64,000 nt of DNA. Source: an uncultured Sphingomonadaceae bacterium (lineage in GTDB: Bacteria; Pseudomonadota; Alphaproteobacteria; Sphingomonadales; Sphingomonadaceae). Location of the stretch: assembly GCA_947501695.1 (NCBI GenBank), contig CANMWO010000001.1, positions 434,001 through 498,000 on the forward strand, written 5' to 3'. Position numbers and translations under genes: made by a program. Below, piece by piece: positions 8,034-16,573 of this stretch; within the stretch, counting starts at the first letter, position 1, and each line of letters opens with the position of its first letter. The notes under the pieces are model-generated. The model saw only the letters and a list, made by a program, of their open reading frames with translations. It had not been told where the DNA came from and made no database searches.

Positions 8034-8885
8034 TTAACCGATAAGCTGGATCAGCGACGTACTAGCTGTCTGGGCATATATCCGCTGGGCTGCCTCTAAA
8101 TTCACTAACAACGACTGGAACTGGGATATGGCCTCGGCAACATCGGTATTTTCTAGCGCCGAGCGCCGTTCTGTTGTGTTGAGCTGCGATTCCTGCAACC
8201 TCAATTCCTGTTCATCCAACCGATTGATAAGCACACCCTGACTGCCGAGCAGCGTTGAGAAATGATCCGTCATCGACCTAGCGCGATCTAGTTGATCGTT
8301 GCGTTCCGCTGGTGTGCCGGTCAAAACCGCATCAATCATGTTCGTCATAATCGTATCCAGGCTTTCGGTTGCTCCTCCTCCAATATCGATATCTTGAGAG
8401 ACCGCTTGCAGCGTGGGCGCAGGCGTCACCAGAACATCGGTATCGATACGCATCTTGATCGGATCCCCGGAATGGAACAACTTGCCACCGTAATTGTCAT
8501 TTGCCTGGATCAGTTGATTAAATTGATCCCGGAGGCTTGCCATTTCCAAAGCGATGACTTCACGATCTTGCGGTGCCAAAGTTTCATTATTGGCCAGTAC
8601 CATCAACTCGCGGGAGCGTATGACTCCATTTGATATGGTATCCATTGTCGATTCCGCCTGCTGCGCCAAAATGCGCGCTCGGCCAATATTGTTCGACCAG
8701 CTATTTTCAATCGTCGTCTGCCGGCTGATACTTGATATTTCCAGCCAGCTGGATGGAGCTTCGGACGGTCGGTTAAATCTGATACCAGTGGCAATCGATT
8801 CTTGTTTCTGGGCCATTAACCTGAAAAGATCACTTTGTTTTTGAATGGCATTATCTGGTCTGGTGCGATTGATAGATTCCATCAT
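8034..8885 (-). CDS. flgL: Flagellar hook-filament junction protein FlgL
   Basis: A 283-residue secreted protein that joins the hook (through FlgK) to the filament. The N-terminal helical domain resembles flagellin (SDLFRLMAQKQESIATGIRFNRPSEAP) and the C-terminal domain is a D0-type helix (VAEAISQFQSLLVNLEAAQRIYAQ). Directly after flgK. The ATG codons at 8885 and 8882 are both possible; the second has better spacing from GGGGGAA. Confidence 0.88.
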   Translation of the reverse strand: MMESINRTRPDNAIQKQSDLFRLMAQKQESIATGIRFNRPSEAPSSWLEISSISRQTTIENSWSNNIGRARILAQQAESTMDTISNGVIRSRELMVLANNETLAPQDREVIALEMASLRDQFNQLIQANDNYGGKLFHSGDPIKMRIDTDVLVTPAPTLQAVSQDIDIGGGATESLDTIMTNMIDAVLTGTPAERNDQLDRARSMTDHFSTLLGSQGVLINRLDEQELRLQESQLNTTERRSALENTDVAEAISQFQSLLVNLEAAQRIYAQTASTSLIQLIG

Positions 8886-8918
8886 TTCCCCCTTGGGCGT
8901 GCCTGGTTCAGCGCCATG

Positions 8919-10250
8919 TTAAAAAATTGCCAATACGGATTGTACCGTTTCGCGGGCGACCTGAATAATTCGAGCAGACGCTTCATAAGATTGTTGCAGT
9001 CGAATAAGATCCGCTGCTTCACGGTCCAGATCAACGACTGAAACTCGGTCTCGTGACTCGCGTGTCGCTAGGTCAAAAGCGGTTGCAGCTTCGCTTTCGC
9101 TGCGCGCAGAAAGCAAGTTACGGGCTTGTCCGACGACCAAACCTTCATATTGTTGCTCTGTGCCGCCAGGAGTGCGCAAGTCGACGAAGGCTAATATATT
9201 GCCATTGGCGATTCCGGCGGGCGATGCCAAAGCCAGATCATCTATCATTAAACCGGTGGCCGACAGGCTAGCTGCCGTTCCGCCATGGGAAACGACGGCC
9301 GCGCCAATTGCGCCTGCGTCGGTTCGGCCATTGGCCTGCCAGTCGTTGAGTTCATCGGCAAACTGTACTGCTAATGCGTCCAGATTGGTTGATACTGCAG
9401 CAATGTCGAACTGCGCGCGGTGAAGTCCGCCCAATGTTCCGTTCGTTGGCGGGGGTTGAATCGCTCCACCAATCTCTATGTCAAACGCACCGCCTGCATT
9501 CGCGACAAAGACTATCGGACTGACGCTGTCATAGGCGACCAGGCTGGTGCCGGCGCGTGAAATATCCACCAGCCCATTGTCGCCGAAACTAATCTCAACA
9601 TCCAGTTTCTCGGTGATCACGGTCAAAGCGGCATCGCGTTGATCCAAAAGGGCCACTTGCTGCGAGGTGCCTGGTTGGGTAGGGCGCAATTTTTCGTTGA
9701 CCTGGGCCAGTTCTGCTAATGCGCTGTTTAACTCAGATGCTTCCTGTGCCGCTGCGCCGTTCATCAATGTCGTGGTTGCAGATAGGTTCGATGCCGATTG
9801 ATTAAACCGGGCAACGGTGTCTTCAATATCGCTAAGAAACTGGCCCCTGAGTGCTGGTTCGAACGGTACTGCAGACAATTCTTCAGCACCACCAAAAAGC
9901 TCGGTAAGTTGGCTGCCAACATCAGATTGGTTGTTGGCCAGTGCTATTTCGCTTTGATCGAGCCATTGAACCATCACTTCGGACCGCACCCTGTTGGCGC
10001 CGGTTTGGCGGGTTGCGGCTTCCAGAAATTGGTCACTGGCACGGACAAGGCCGTTCACCGATACGCCGCCGACACCAGTGTAATTAGCATAAATCGGATT
10101 GGTGGACCCGTATAGTGTCGTGTCACCGACGTTGAGAGAACGGCGTACATAATCGGGGTTCTCAGCATTGGCGATATTGGATCCGACCACTTCCAGCGCA
10201 CGGCTGTTAACCTGTAGCGCGGACCGCCCGATGGATAGTAAATCAGACAT
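8919..10250 (-). CDS. flgK: Flagellar hook-associated protein FlgK
   Basis: A 443-residue secreted protein at the hook-filament junction. It has the rod/hook N-terminal motif (ALEVVGSNIANAENPDYVRR), a central helical domain with LDQRDAALTVITEKLDVEIS typical of FlgK, and the C-terminal consensus ADLIRLQQSYEASARIIQVA. Its ATG overlaps the TAA of flgJ, so translation is coupled. The length is somewhat short for the family, in line with the compact axial proteins in this locus. Confidence 0.94.
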   Translation of the reverse strand: MSDLLSIGRSALQVNSRALEVVGSNIANAENPDYVRRSLNVGDTTLYGSTNPIYANYTGVGGVSVNGLVRASDQFLEAATRQTGANRVRSEVMVQWLDQSEIALANNQSDVGSQLTELFGGAEELSAVPFEPALRGQFLSDIEDTVARFNQSASNLSATTTLMNGAAAQEASELNSALAELAQVNEKLRPTQPGTSQQVALLDQRDAALTVITEKLDVEISFGDNGLVDISRAGTSLVAYDSVSPIVFVANAGGAFDIEIGGAIQPPPTNGTLGGLHRAQFDIAAVSTNLDALAVQFADELNDWQANGRTDAGAIGAAVVSHGGTAASLSATGLMIDDLALASPAGIANGNILAFVDLRTPGGTEQQYEGLVVGQARNLLSARSESEAATAFDLATRESRDRVSVVDLDREAADLIRLQQSYEASARIIQVARETVQSVLAIF

Positions 10251-10573
10251 TATTCTTTCCCACCACTTTTATCCAGGCCATTTTTCTCGACATGGTTGTT
10301 CAGCAATTCAGCAATGCCGAAAATACCCTTGTCCGCCATATTTTCTGCCAGCATAGAATCCTGCATATCGCGGAATTCTTCGGTACCTTGTCCATCAAAT
10401 AGACCTTCACCCAAAGACGTTGTGCGCATGGTTGAGAGCATTTGCCGGACAAAAATTGCTTCGAAATTGGCAGCCATCGATTCCGTTTCGGTTTTTGCGC
10501 CGTGTGCCAGCGGTTTTGTGGCATATGTTGACGACGTGACCGGCAAGCTCCCGCGATGATTAATGGTGGTCAT
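10250..10573 (-). CDS. flgJ: FlgJ-type rod-binding protein, single domain
   Basis: A 107-residue protein matching only the N-terminal rod-binding domain of FlgJ (MAANFEAIFVRQMLSTMR, EEFRDMQDSMLAENMADKGIFGIA). It scaffolds rod assembly in the periplasm. The muramidase domain fused to FlgJ in gammaproteobacteria is missing; the lytic transglycosylase encoded at 19242-20060 probably supplies that activity. The gene overlaps the flgI stop by four bases (ATGA). Confidence 0.88.
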   Translation of the reverse strand: MTTINHRGSLPVTSSTYATKPLAHGAKTETESMAANFEAIFVRQMLSTMRTTSLGEGLFDGQGTEEFRDMQDSMLAENMADKGIFGIAELLNNHVEKNGLDKSGGKE

Positions 10574-11694
10574 ATGATGATCAACTCCGCTTTAAGGGCT
10601 CCGGCTTGTTTCAATCCTTCTAGTATCGCTGTTAGATCAGACGGTGAAACGCCGATGGAATTAATAGTTTCAACAATTTCTGATAGAGAAGCACGGCGAC
10701 CAATTTCAAATGCCGGGGCACCATCATCTTCCAACACAATGTCACTATTCTGCTCTGTTTCGGTCCGGCCTCGGCTAAAGGGTGCGGGTTGTACAACAGT
10801 CGGATTTTCTTCGACACGTACCGTCAATTTTCCGTGACTGACAGCAGCTGGGCCAAGCCGGACGGCTCCGTTGATAACAACAGTACCGGTTCTTGCATTG
10901 ATGATAATGCGCGCTCTTGCTTCGGCAGGCTTCACGATCAGATTTTCGATCTTGCCCATCAACATGACCCGTTCCTGCGCTCCAACCGGCGCAATAATGC
11001 GTACGGTGACAGCATCCGCTGCGATGGCAAGATCGGTACCGATCGCCTTGTTAATCGCCTCGGCTACGCGCAAGGATGTGGTGAGATCGGCGTCGGTTAG
11101 ATTGAAGCTCAGGAATGGCTGGCTTTCGAAACCCGTGGCGACGGTTTTTTCAATGGATGCGCCACCGGAGATGCGTCCGACCGAGGGTATGTTGACCGTC
11201 AGGCTAGACCCATCTGCTGCAGAAATGCCAAGACCACCCACTGCAAGATTGCCCTGTGCCATCGCGTAAATCTGTTGATCCGCGCCATATAGCGGCATTA
11301 ATATCAATGTGCCGCCACGCAGTGATTTGGCTTTGCCTAGTGCCGAAACGGTAACATCCATCCGTTGTCCAGGTTTGGCAAAGGCCGGCATCTCTGCGGT
11401 CACCATGACCGCAGCGGCATTTTTCGTTGCTGGATTGACGCCGGGGGGCAGCGCCAAGCCGAAACGGCTGGTCATTCCTTTGACGCCCAATGTCGCATAT
11501 TCCAGACTGTCATCACCAGTTCCGGCCAGCCCGACAACCACGCCATAGCCGACCAGTTGGTTGGTCCGAATGCCAGCGAAATGGCCGAGATCCTTTATTC
11601 GTTCCGCGTGCGCAGGCTGGATCGCAATCAGTAGCGTGATAGCCAATGCAGCAAACAGATGAATGAAACGGGATATTGTTGGGAATAGGGGCAT
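10570..11694 (-). CDS. flgI: Flagellar P-ring protein FlgI
   Basis: A 374-residue periplasmic protein that forms the P-ring around the rod in the peptidoglycan layer. It has a Sec signal peptide ending IQPAHA-E (about residue 30), followed by the family start RIKDLGHFAGIRTNQLVGYGVVVGL, and matches FlgI throughout (ARIIINARTGTVVINGAVRLGP near the end). It lies between flgH and flgJ. FlgA, encoded at 17829, is the chaperone expected to assist it. Confidence 0.96.
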   Translation of the reverse strand: MPLFPTISRFIHLFAALAITLLIAIQPAHAERIKDLGHFAGIRTNQLVGYGVVVGLAGTGDDSLEYATLGVKGMTSRFGLALPPGVNPATKNAAAVMVTAEMPAFAKPGQRMDVTVSALGKAKSLRGGTLILMPLYGADQQIYAMAQGNLAVGGLGISAADGSSLTVNIPSVGRISGGASIEKTVATGFESQPFLSFNLTDADLTTSLRVAEAINKAIGTDLAIAADAVTVRIIAPVGAQERVMLMGKIENLIVKPAEARARIIINARTGTVVINGAVRLGPAAVSHGKLTVRVEENPTVVQPAPFSRGRTETEQNSDIVLEDDGAPAFEIGRRASLSEIVETINSIGVSPSDLTAILEGLKQAGALKAELIII

Positions 11695-11715
11695 ATTGTC
11701 TCGCCTGATCGGGGA

Positions 11716-12402
11716 CTAAAAGGGGGAAATGAAAGAGAAGAATTTTTGCAGCCAACCTTGTTTGCTAGCCGATGCAATTTCGCCGGAGCCGCCGTAAATG
11801 ATGCGCGCATTGGCGACTTTGGTGGACGGGATGGTGTTGTCAGACGACACATCTATCGCTCGGATAAGGCCGCTAAACTGGACATGCTCGTTGCCGCGGT
11901 TGAGCGAAGTCATTTTTTGTCCGCGAACCAACATTGTGCCATTGGCATAGCTTTCAGCGACCGTGACGCTGACCTGTCCTTGCAGCGAATTGGACTGAGC
12001 CGCATTGCCGCTGCCAGAGAAATTTTGTGAACCACTGGTCGCAACGTCGCTAGGGGAGAATAGAGAGAATAGACCTGTTGTGGGTGGAGTTAATGAGATG
12101 CCGCCGCTGCGATCCTTGGACGCGCTGTTCGATTTGGCGGCCCTTGTGTTCTCGACGAGCAAGATCGTGATAATATCACCTTTCATGCTAGCACGCATGC
12201 CACTGGTTAACGCGGCATAGCCGGACGCTTGCTGGAAGATGGCTCCGTTCGCCGCGGCTAGTGCTGGCGATGGCAGCGGCGCAGCGATGGCGGCAGAAAA
12301 CCCTTGCTCTGGTGTGGAACCACTTGATCCCATGCAACCGATGAGAAGGAAAGGGGCGACGCTGACGGATAGAACCGTTTTTGGTCTAGATGATAGTCGC
12401 AT
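11716..12402 (-). CDS. flgH: Flagellar L-ring lipoprotein FlgH
   Basis: A 228-residue outer-membrane lipoprotein forming the L-ring. From the ATG at 12402 it has a basic n-region, a hydrophobic stretch and the lipobox LIGC (acylated Cys at residue 23). Conserved FlgH features follow: GDIITILLVENTRAAKSNS, VTVAESYANGTMLVRGQK and the C-terminal VANARIIYGGSGEI. A frame extension to a TTG at 12423 is possible but unnecessary. It sits between flgG and flgI. Confidence 0.94.
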   Translation of the reverse strand: MRLSSRPKTVLSVSVAPFLLIGCMGSSGSTPEQGFSAAIAAPLPSPALAAANGAIFQQASGYAALTSGMRASMKGDIITILLVENTRAAKSNSASKDRSGGISLTPPTTGLFSLFSPSDVATSGSQNFSGSGNAAQSNSLQGQVSVTVAESYANGTMLVRGQKMTSLNRGNEHVQFSGLIRAIDVSSDNTIPSTKVANARIIYGGSGEIASASKQGWLQKFFSFISPF

Positions 12403-12428
12403 GATAATGGTGCCTCTTCTCAAAGAAA

Positions 12429-13217
12429 TTAGAGTTGCTGGTTCACAAATTGGAGCATTTCGTCGGTCGCCGAGATCATTTTGGAATTGACCTCATAAGC
12501 GCGCTGCGTCTCGATCATATTGACCAGTTCTTCGACAATGTTGACGTTGGACTGTTCGAGTGCGCCTTGACGGATATTGCCAAGTCCTTCGGTGCCAGCT
12601 TCCCCCACTTGCGGGGCGCCGCTGGCTGCGGTTTCGGTGAGAATATTATTGCCTACCGAAAGCAGCCCGGCCGGATTGGTGAAATTGGCAAGTTCAATCT
12701 GACCCAGTTCGCTTGGCTCGGATTGACCGTCCAATGCCGCTGTCACCGTGCCATTGTTGCCAATTGTCACGGCGGTGGCGCCCTGCGGGACCTGGATTGC
12801 GGGTATCAATGGCAAGCCGTCACTTGTGACCAGATTGCCTTCGGCGGTTAGGTTGAAATTTCCGGCTCGAGAATAACCTGTGGTGCCATCGGGCATTTCT
12901 ACTTGGAAAAAACCCGAACCTTCGATGGCCATATCCAGAGAATTTTCGGTTATTTGTAATGTGCCCTGCGTGGCGATTTTCCCGATGCCGGACAGTTTGA
13001 CGCCGGTGCCCAATTGCAGGCCGCTAGCGAAACGGTTTTGAGCATCGGACGGAGCGCCCGGCGTGACGACATTCTGATAGGCTAGGGTCTCAAAATCCGC
13101 GCGGTCGCGTTTGAAACCGGTTGTGTTCACGTTCGCGAGGTTATTGGCGATGACGCGCATTTTTGTATTTTGCGCATCCAGACCGGTGCGTGCGACTTGC
13201 AGGGCAGCATTGCTCAT
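12429..13217 (-). CDS. flgG: Flagellar distal rod protein FlgG
   Basis: A 262-residue axial protein of the distal rod. The N-terminal signature ANNLANVNTTGFKRDRADFE, the DMAIEGSGFFQVEMPDGTTGYSRAG segment and the C-terminal EQSNVNIVEELVNMIETQRAYE identify it. It follows flgF after about 33 bases and precedes flgH. Confidence 0.95.
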   Translation of the reverse strand: MSNAALQVARTGLDAQNTKMRVIANNLANVNTTGFKRDRADFETLAYQNVVTPGAPSDAQNRFASGLQLGTGVKLSGIGKIATQGTLQITENSLDMAIEGSGFFQVEMPDGTTGYSRAGNFNLTAEGNLVTSDGLPLIPAIQVPQGATAVTIGNNGTVTAALDGQSEPSELGQIELANFTNPAGLLSVGNNILTETAASGAPQVGEAGTEGLGNIRQGALEQSNVNIVEELVNMIETQRAYEVNSKMISATDEMLQFVNQQL

Positions 13218-13250
13218 TTTATTGTCTCCTTCGTGCGGTTATCGCACCCG

Positions 13251-13997
13251 TTATCCTTGCGGCATGCTCATGACGCCGGCGCTAGCTTCATCAAGCTCTT
13301 GGGCTGTTTTCAATAGTTTTGCCTGAGTTTCCCAAGCACGGCTGGTTTCAATCATGTCGACCAGCGCAGCAGTCATGTTGACGTTGGATTCCTCCAATGC
13401 GCCAGAGATTACCCGTGCATTGTCATCAACCGGCAACGTGCCATCATCGGCGGCACGGAACAGCGCATCAGGCCCTTTGGAAATGGCGCTGCCGGTCATG
13501 CTAACCAGTTTAATCCGATCGAGTTCCTGGGGCTGTGTTGGATCGCCACCCTGGGGGACAAAAAACACGGTGCCGTCTGCGCCAATGTCCACCCGTTCGG
13601 CTGGCGGCATTGTGATCGGCCCACTTTCGCCCAATACCGGTAAACCATCGCCGGTAACCATCGCGCCGGATGCGGCGATGCGAAAATCGCCGCGCCGCGA
13701 ATAGGCTTCCTTGCCATCGGCTGCTTGAACCGCGATCATTGCATCACCTTCCATAGCAATGTCCATGGAGCGGCCGGTTTGCGTGACTGCACCAGTGTTC
13801 ATATCGGCTTGCATATCCCGCTCGACGGCCATCGCACGGCTATTATGACCCGGGCCATTCAAATATTGAGATTTTGCCGAAACCATATCGGCCTTGAAGC
13901 CCACAGTATTTGAGTTCGCCATATTATTGGCGATGGCTGTTTGCCGAGTCATCAGCGATTTCATCGCGTTCACGCTGGTATATGCAAGCTTATCCAT
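13251..13997 (-). CDS. flgF: Flagellar proximal rod protein FlgF
   Basis: A 248-residue rod protein homologous to FlgG. It has IANNMANSNTVGFKADM near the N-terminus, a MDIAMEGDAMIAVQ segment and LEESNVNMTAALVDMIETSRAWE near the C-terminus. Its position between flgE and flgG supports FlgF. Confidence 0.93.
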   Translation of the reverse strand: MDKLAYTSVNAMKSLMTRQTAIANNMANSNTVGFKADMVSAKSQYLNGPGHNSRAMAVERDMQADMNTGAVTQTGRSMDIAMEGDAMIAVQAADGKEAYSRRGDFRIAASGAMVTGDGLPVLGESGPITMPPAERVDIGADGTVFFVPQGGDPTQPQELDRIKLVSMTGSAISKGPDALFRAADDGTLPVDDNARVISGALEESNVNMTAALVDMIETSRAWETQAKLLKTAQELDEASAGVMSMPQG

Positions 13998-14030
13998 AGA
14001 CTATTCCTAGGTTGCTATCGCCTTCAGATC

Positions 14031-14861
14031 CTAGACCTGAAGGTTGATAATCGTCTGGCTCAGGGTGTTGGCCGTCTCAATTGCCTGTGCATTGGCCTGG
14101 AAGTTCCGCTGAGCGGAAATCAAAGAGACCAGCTCTTCTGTAATATCCACGTTAGCGAGTTCCAGAGAACCAGAGCGAACCTGACCGAGCGGGCCATTTG
14201 CTGCCTGATTAATTTGCGCCGGGCCGGAGTCACCGGTCGCGACCCAATGGGCATCGCCAACTGGTCGCAAGCCTTCTATTGAATTGAAGCTGGACATCGC
14301 AAGGGCACCAATATCAATCTGGTTTCCATTAGAAAAAGTCGCACTTACAACCCCTTCACCGTTAATAGCGATGTTAGTCAAAAGCGCAGCCGGATCGGCA
14401 GGATCCACATCTGGCAAAATGAAATCGAACATGTCGGCGGCGTTGGTGGACGTTGCCACACCTAAAGCATCAACGGGCAAAAGTTGCGCCTTGGCTCCTG
14501 TGGTATCCACGACTTCGCGATCGACATTAACCGCGAAAGAACCATTGCGGGTAAAAGAAAGGCCCTGACGCGGCGGTTGACCTCGGACGGAGAAAAATCC
14601 GTCACCGGCGATCGCGAGGTCGAGTGTTTTATCAGTTGCCTGCAATGTACCTTGCGTAAATTGCTGTGTGATGCCGGTCAGCCGAACGCCTTGACCGGCA
14701 ACAGTCTTGGTTGTCTGGGTAGGGGAGGCGGCAAACAAGTCACCAAACTGGGCTCGACTTTTCTTAAAACCGGTCGAGTTTGTGTTCGCGACGTTATTTG
14801 AAATCACATTTAAGTCAGTTTGTGCGGCTTTCAAGCCACTAAGGGACGTAAAGAAAGACAT
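14031..14861 (-). CDS. flgE: Flagellar hook protein FlgE, unusually short
   Basis: A 276-residue hook subunit. It has the N-terminal GLKAAQTDLNVISNNVANTNSTGFKKSR and the C-terminal LELANVDITEELVSLISAQRNFQANAQAIETA, and its position after flgD fixes the assignment. Typical FlgE proteins exceed 400 residues; here the region between the D0/D1 parts is only about 150 residues, so the outer hook domain is largely missing. FlgG can look similar at this size, but flgG and flgF are both present separately. Confidence 0.88.
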   Translation of the reverse strand: MSFFTSLSGLKAAQTDLNVISNNVANTNSTGFKKSRAQFGDLFAASPTQTTKTVAGQGVRLTGITQQFTQGTLQATDKTLDLAIAGDGFFSVRGQPPRQGLSFTRNGSFAVNVDREVVDTTGAKAQLLPVDALGVATSTNAADMFDFILPDVDPADPAALLTNIAINGEGVVSATFSNGNQIDIGALAMSSFNSIEGLRPVGDAHWVATGDSGPAQINQAANGPLGQVRSGSLELANVDITEELVSLISAQRNFQANAQAIETANTLSQTIINLQV

Positions 14862-14903
14862 TATTTCTTCTCCTGTTTAAAATTCACTGGGGGATGTATT
14901 TAT

Positions 14904-15572
14904 CTATCCAATGCGTAGCGCTTCGGCTGGCAGTACGTTGCCAATCGGGGTTACAAGAATGGGTGGGCCATTGGCGTCAGATGTCTGCACCGATGCAACG
15001 GGAACCCATGTAGCGAGATTTGAGACGGGGCCGCCGTTAACGCGGACTCTCAGTCGCCCCAGATCCTGGGGCTCGCCCGCAGCATTTTTGCTGTCAAAAT
15101 TAAATTGGACCGGCCCAGTTTCCTGACTGCCTAACTCCGCAAACATTACGATTTCTCCAGCTTCATTGAGTAGGTCAATCGAAAGGTTCTCGGTCGGCTG
15201 ATTAAGCTCAAACTCTCCGGTATATTCGCCGTCTTTATTCGCCACGGCGAAATTGCCTGGAACCAATATTGAGTGGCCGATCCATTCTTTGGCATCAGAC
15301 AAACGATTGTCGCCCAACATCGAGGCGATATCGGTCAGTGACTGGTTCATTTCGGAGATGCCAGCAACGCTTGAAAATTGTGCGAGCTGAGCAACCATCG
15401 CCTGGTTATCCAGTGGATCAAAAGGATCCTGAAATTTCAGCTGTGTTGTCATTAAACGCAGAAAGGAATCCTGATCGAGGGTGCTGTCACCGATCGCATT
15501 GGCGGGCTGCGCAGCGGCGAGACCGGCAATATTCGATGTTGAATTTTCAAAAACTTGTGGTGCTATTTCCAT
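14904..15572 (-). CDS. flgD: Flagellar hook-capping protein FlgD
   Basis: A 222-residue scaffold that caps the growing hook. It has the family motif LDQDSFLRLMTTQLKFQDPFDPLDNQAMVAQLAQFSSV near residues 30-70, followed by Tudor/FnIII-like hook-cap domains with NLSIDLLNEAGEIV. Its ATG shares a base with the flgC stop (TAATG), so translation is coupled. Confidence 0.94.
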   Translation of the reverse strand: MEIAPQVFENSTSNIAGLAAAQPANAIGDSTLDQDSFLRLMTTQLKFQDPFDPLDNQAMVAQLAQFSSVAGISEMNQSLTDIASMLGDNRLSDAKEWIGHSILVPGNFAVANKDGEYTGEFELNQPTENLSIDLLNEAGEIVMFAELGSQETGPVQFNFDSKNAAGEPQDLGRLRVRVNGGPVSNLATWVPVASVQTSDANGPPILVTPIGNVLPAEALRIG

Positions 15573-15973
15573 TATTGGTTCCTTACCGTTTCTAGAATGA
15601 GTGATTTTGCGGTCTGTAAAACTTGTACGTTGTTCTGATAGTTTCGGGCTGTTTCGAGCATGTCGATCAGCTCCGCTGTCTCGTCGACGGCGGCTTCCCA
15701 GACATAACCTTCCTTGTCAGCGATCGGGTTGGACGGGTCGTAACGCTTTTGTGGTTCCATATCGGTCTGAACAATGCGCTCCACATCCACTGTCGCCATA
15801 TTGTCATCCATGACCGAACGAAAAACCGGGCGCATTGCGCGAAAGGCTTCGTCCTTGCTCGCATAATCGGTGCGGGCGTTAGCCAGATTGGATGCCGTGG
15901 TGTTGAGCCGCACCATCTGGGCCGACATGGCCCGACTGGCGACATCAAAGACATTCATACTTCCGCTCATCAT
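15572..15973 (-). CDS. flgC: Flagellar proximal rod protein FlgC
   Basis: A 133-residue rod protein with the FlgC pattern: VASRAMSAQMVRLNTTASNLANARTDY at the N-terminus and VDETAELIDMLETARNYQNNVQVLQTAK at the C-terminus. Start and stop overlap those of flgB and flgD by one base each. Confidence 0.94.
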   Translation of the reverse strand: MMSGSMNVFDVASRAMSAQMVRLNTTASNLANARTDYASKDEAFRAMRPVFRSVMDDNMATVDVERIVQTDMEPQKRYDPSNPIADKEGYVWEAAVDETAELIDMLETARNYQNNVQVLQTAKSLILETVRNQ

Positions 15974-16326
15974 TATTCCCCTTTCAAGGCGCGTTTGATC
16001 GACGACACTTGCCCCTGAAGGAAGGAGAGGGTGGTGCGATATTGAATGGCATTTTCGGCAAAAAGGGTCTGCTCAACTGACAATTCGACGGTATTGCCAT
16101 CGAGCGAAGGTTGGAGTGGCACGCGGAAACCGGTGTGATCGGTCATCGCCTTGTCTATAGAGCCGCCATTGTGTGCTTGCTGCATCGCCCGATCAAAATC
16201 TAGATCCTTCGCCTTATATCCAGGCGTGGATGCGTTCGCGATGTTAGAGGCAAGCATATTCAAACGCTGCGACCGCAATTGTAGCGCTCCACCGTTTAAT
16301 GCAAATACTTGGTCTAAACTCGGCAT
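15973..16326 (-). CDS. flgB: Flagellar proximal rod protein FlgB
   Basis: A 117-residue rod protein, first gene of the minus-strand flg operon. It has LQLRSQRLNMLASNIANASTPGYKAKDLDFDRAM and a C-terminal FAENAIQYRTTLSFLQGQVSSIKRAL, typical of FlgB. A sigma54 promoter lies about 90 bases upstream (16414-16430), with a palindromic enhancer-like site further upstream (16515-16530). Confidence 0.94.
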   Translation of the reverse strand: MPSLDQVFALNGGALQLRSQRLNMLASNIANASTPGYKAKDLDFDRAMQQAHNGGSIDKAMTDHTGFRVPLQPSLDGNTVELSVEQTLFAENAIQYRTTLSFLQGQVSSIKRALKGE

Positions 16327-16413
16327 CTAAACTAATCCTGTCTTAATTGTGCGGCCTCTCGACCGTCACTTTGGCATGAGAAATACCGGGATAGGCAATC
16401 TCGAACAGAACTT

Positions 16414-16430
16414 CGCAAAGGCCGTGCCAG
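16414..16430 (-). promoter_or_regulatory. Sigma54 promoter of the flgB operon
   Basis: On the minus strand the sequence is CTGGCACGGCCTTTGCG, an exact match to TGGCACG-N4-TTGC with the GG (16427-16428) and GC (16415-16416) doublets ten bases apart. The predicted start of transcription near 16403 leaves a leader of about 75 bases before flgB. Confidence 0.85.
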
Positions 16431-16514
16431 TTTTTCGGCAGCGAACGAAAAATGGCCAATTTTGGGGGTTTTATGCTAGTAGTAATGAGATTACTTTTTT
16501 CAGATAGGCCAGGG

Positions 16515-16530
16515 CGGCAAGTTTTTGCCG
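16515..16530. promoter_or_regulatory. Palindromic enhancer-like site upstream of flgB
   Basis: CGGCAA-GTTT-TTGCCG is a perfect 6-4-6 palindrome centred about 120 bases upstream of the predicted flgB transcription start, where sigma54 activators bind. It resembles the Caulobacter ftr element (CGGCAAA core) recognised by FlbD. It lies between the divergent flgB and MotA-like genes and could serve both. Confidence 0.5.
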
Positions 16531-16573
16531 GTTGCTGGAAAAATATTGCCGCTTTCAATCAGGTAGTGATCTG

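Noticed and set aside
13218-13250. A GG-N10-GC match upstream of flgG
   Set aside because: The flanking bases do not fit TGGCAC or TTGC, and the gene is already inside the flg operon.
16515-16555. Sigma54-like sequences on the plus strand before the MotA-like gene (GGCAAGTTTTTGC and GGAAAAATATTGC)
   Set aside because: The GG and GC doublets are nine bases apart instead of ten, and the first is simply part of the CGGCAA palindrome.
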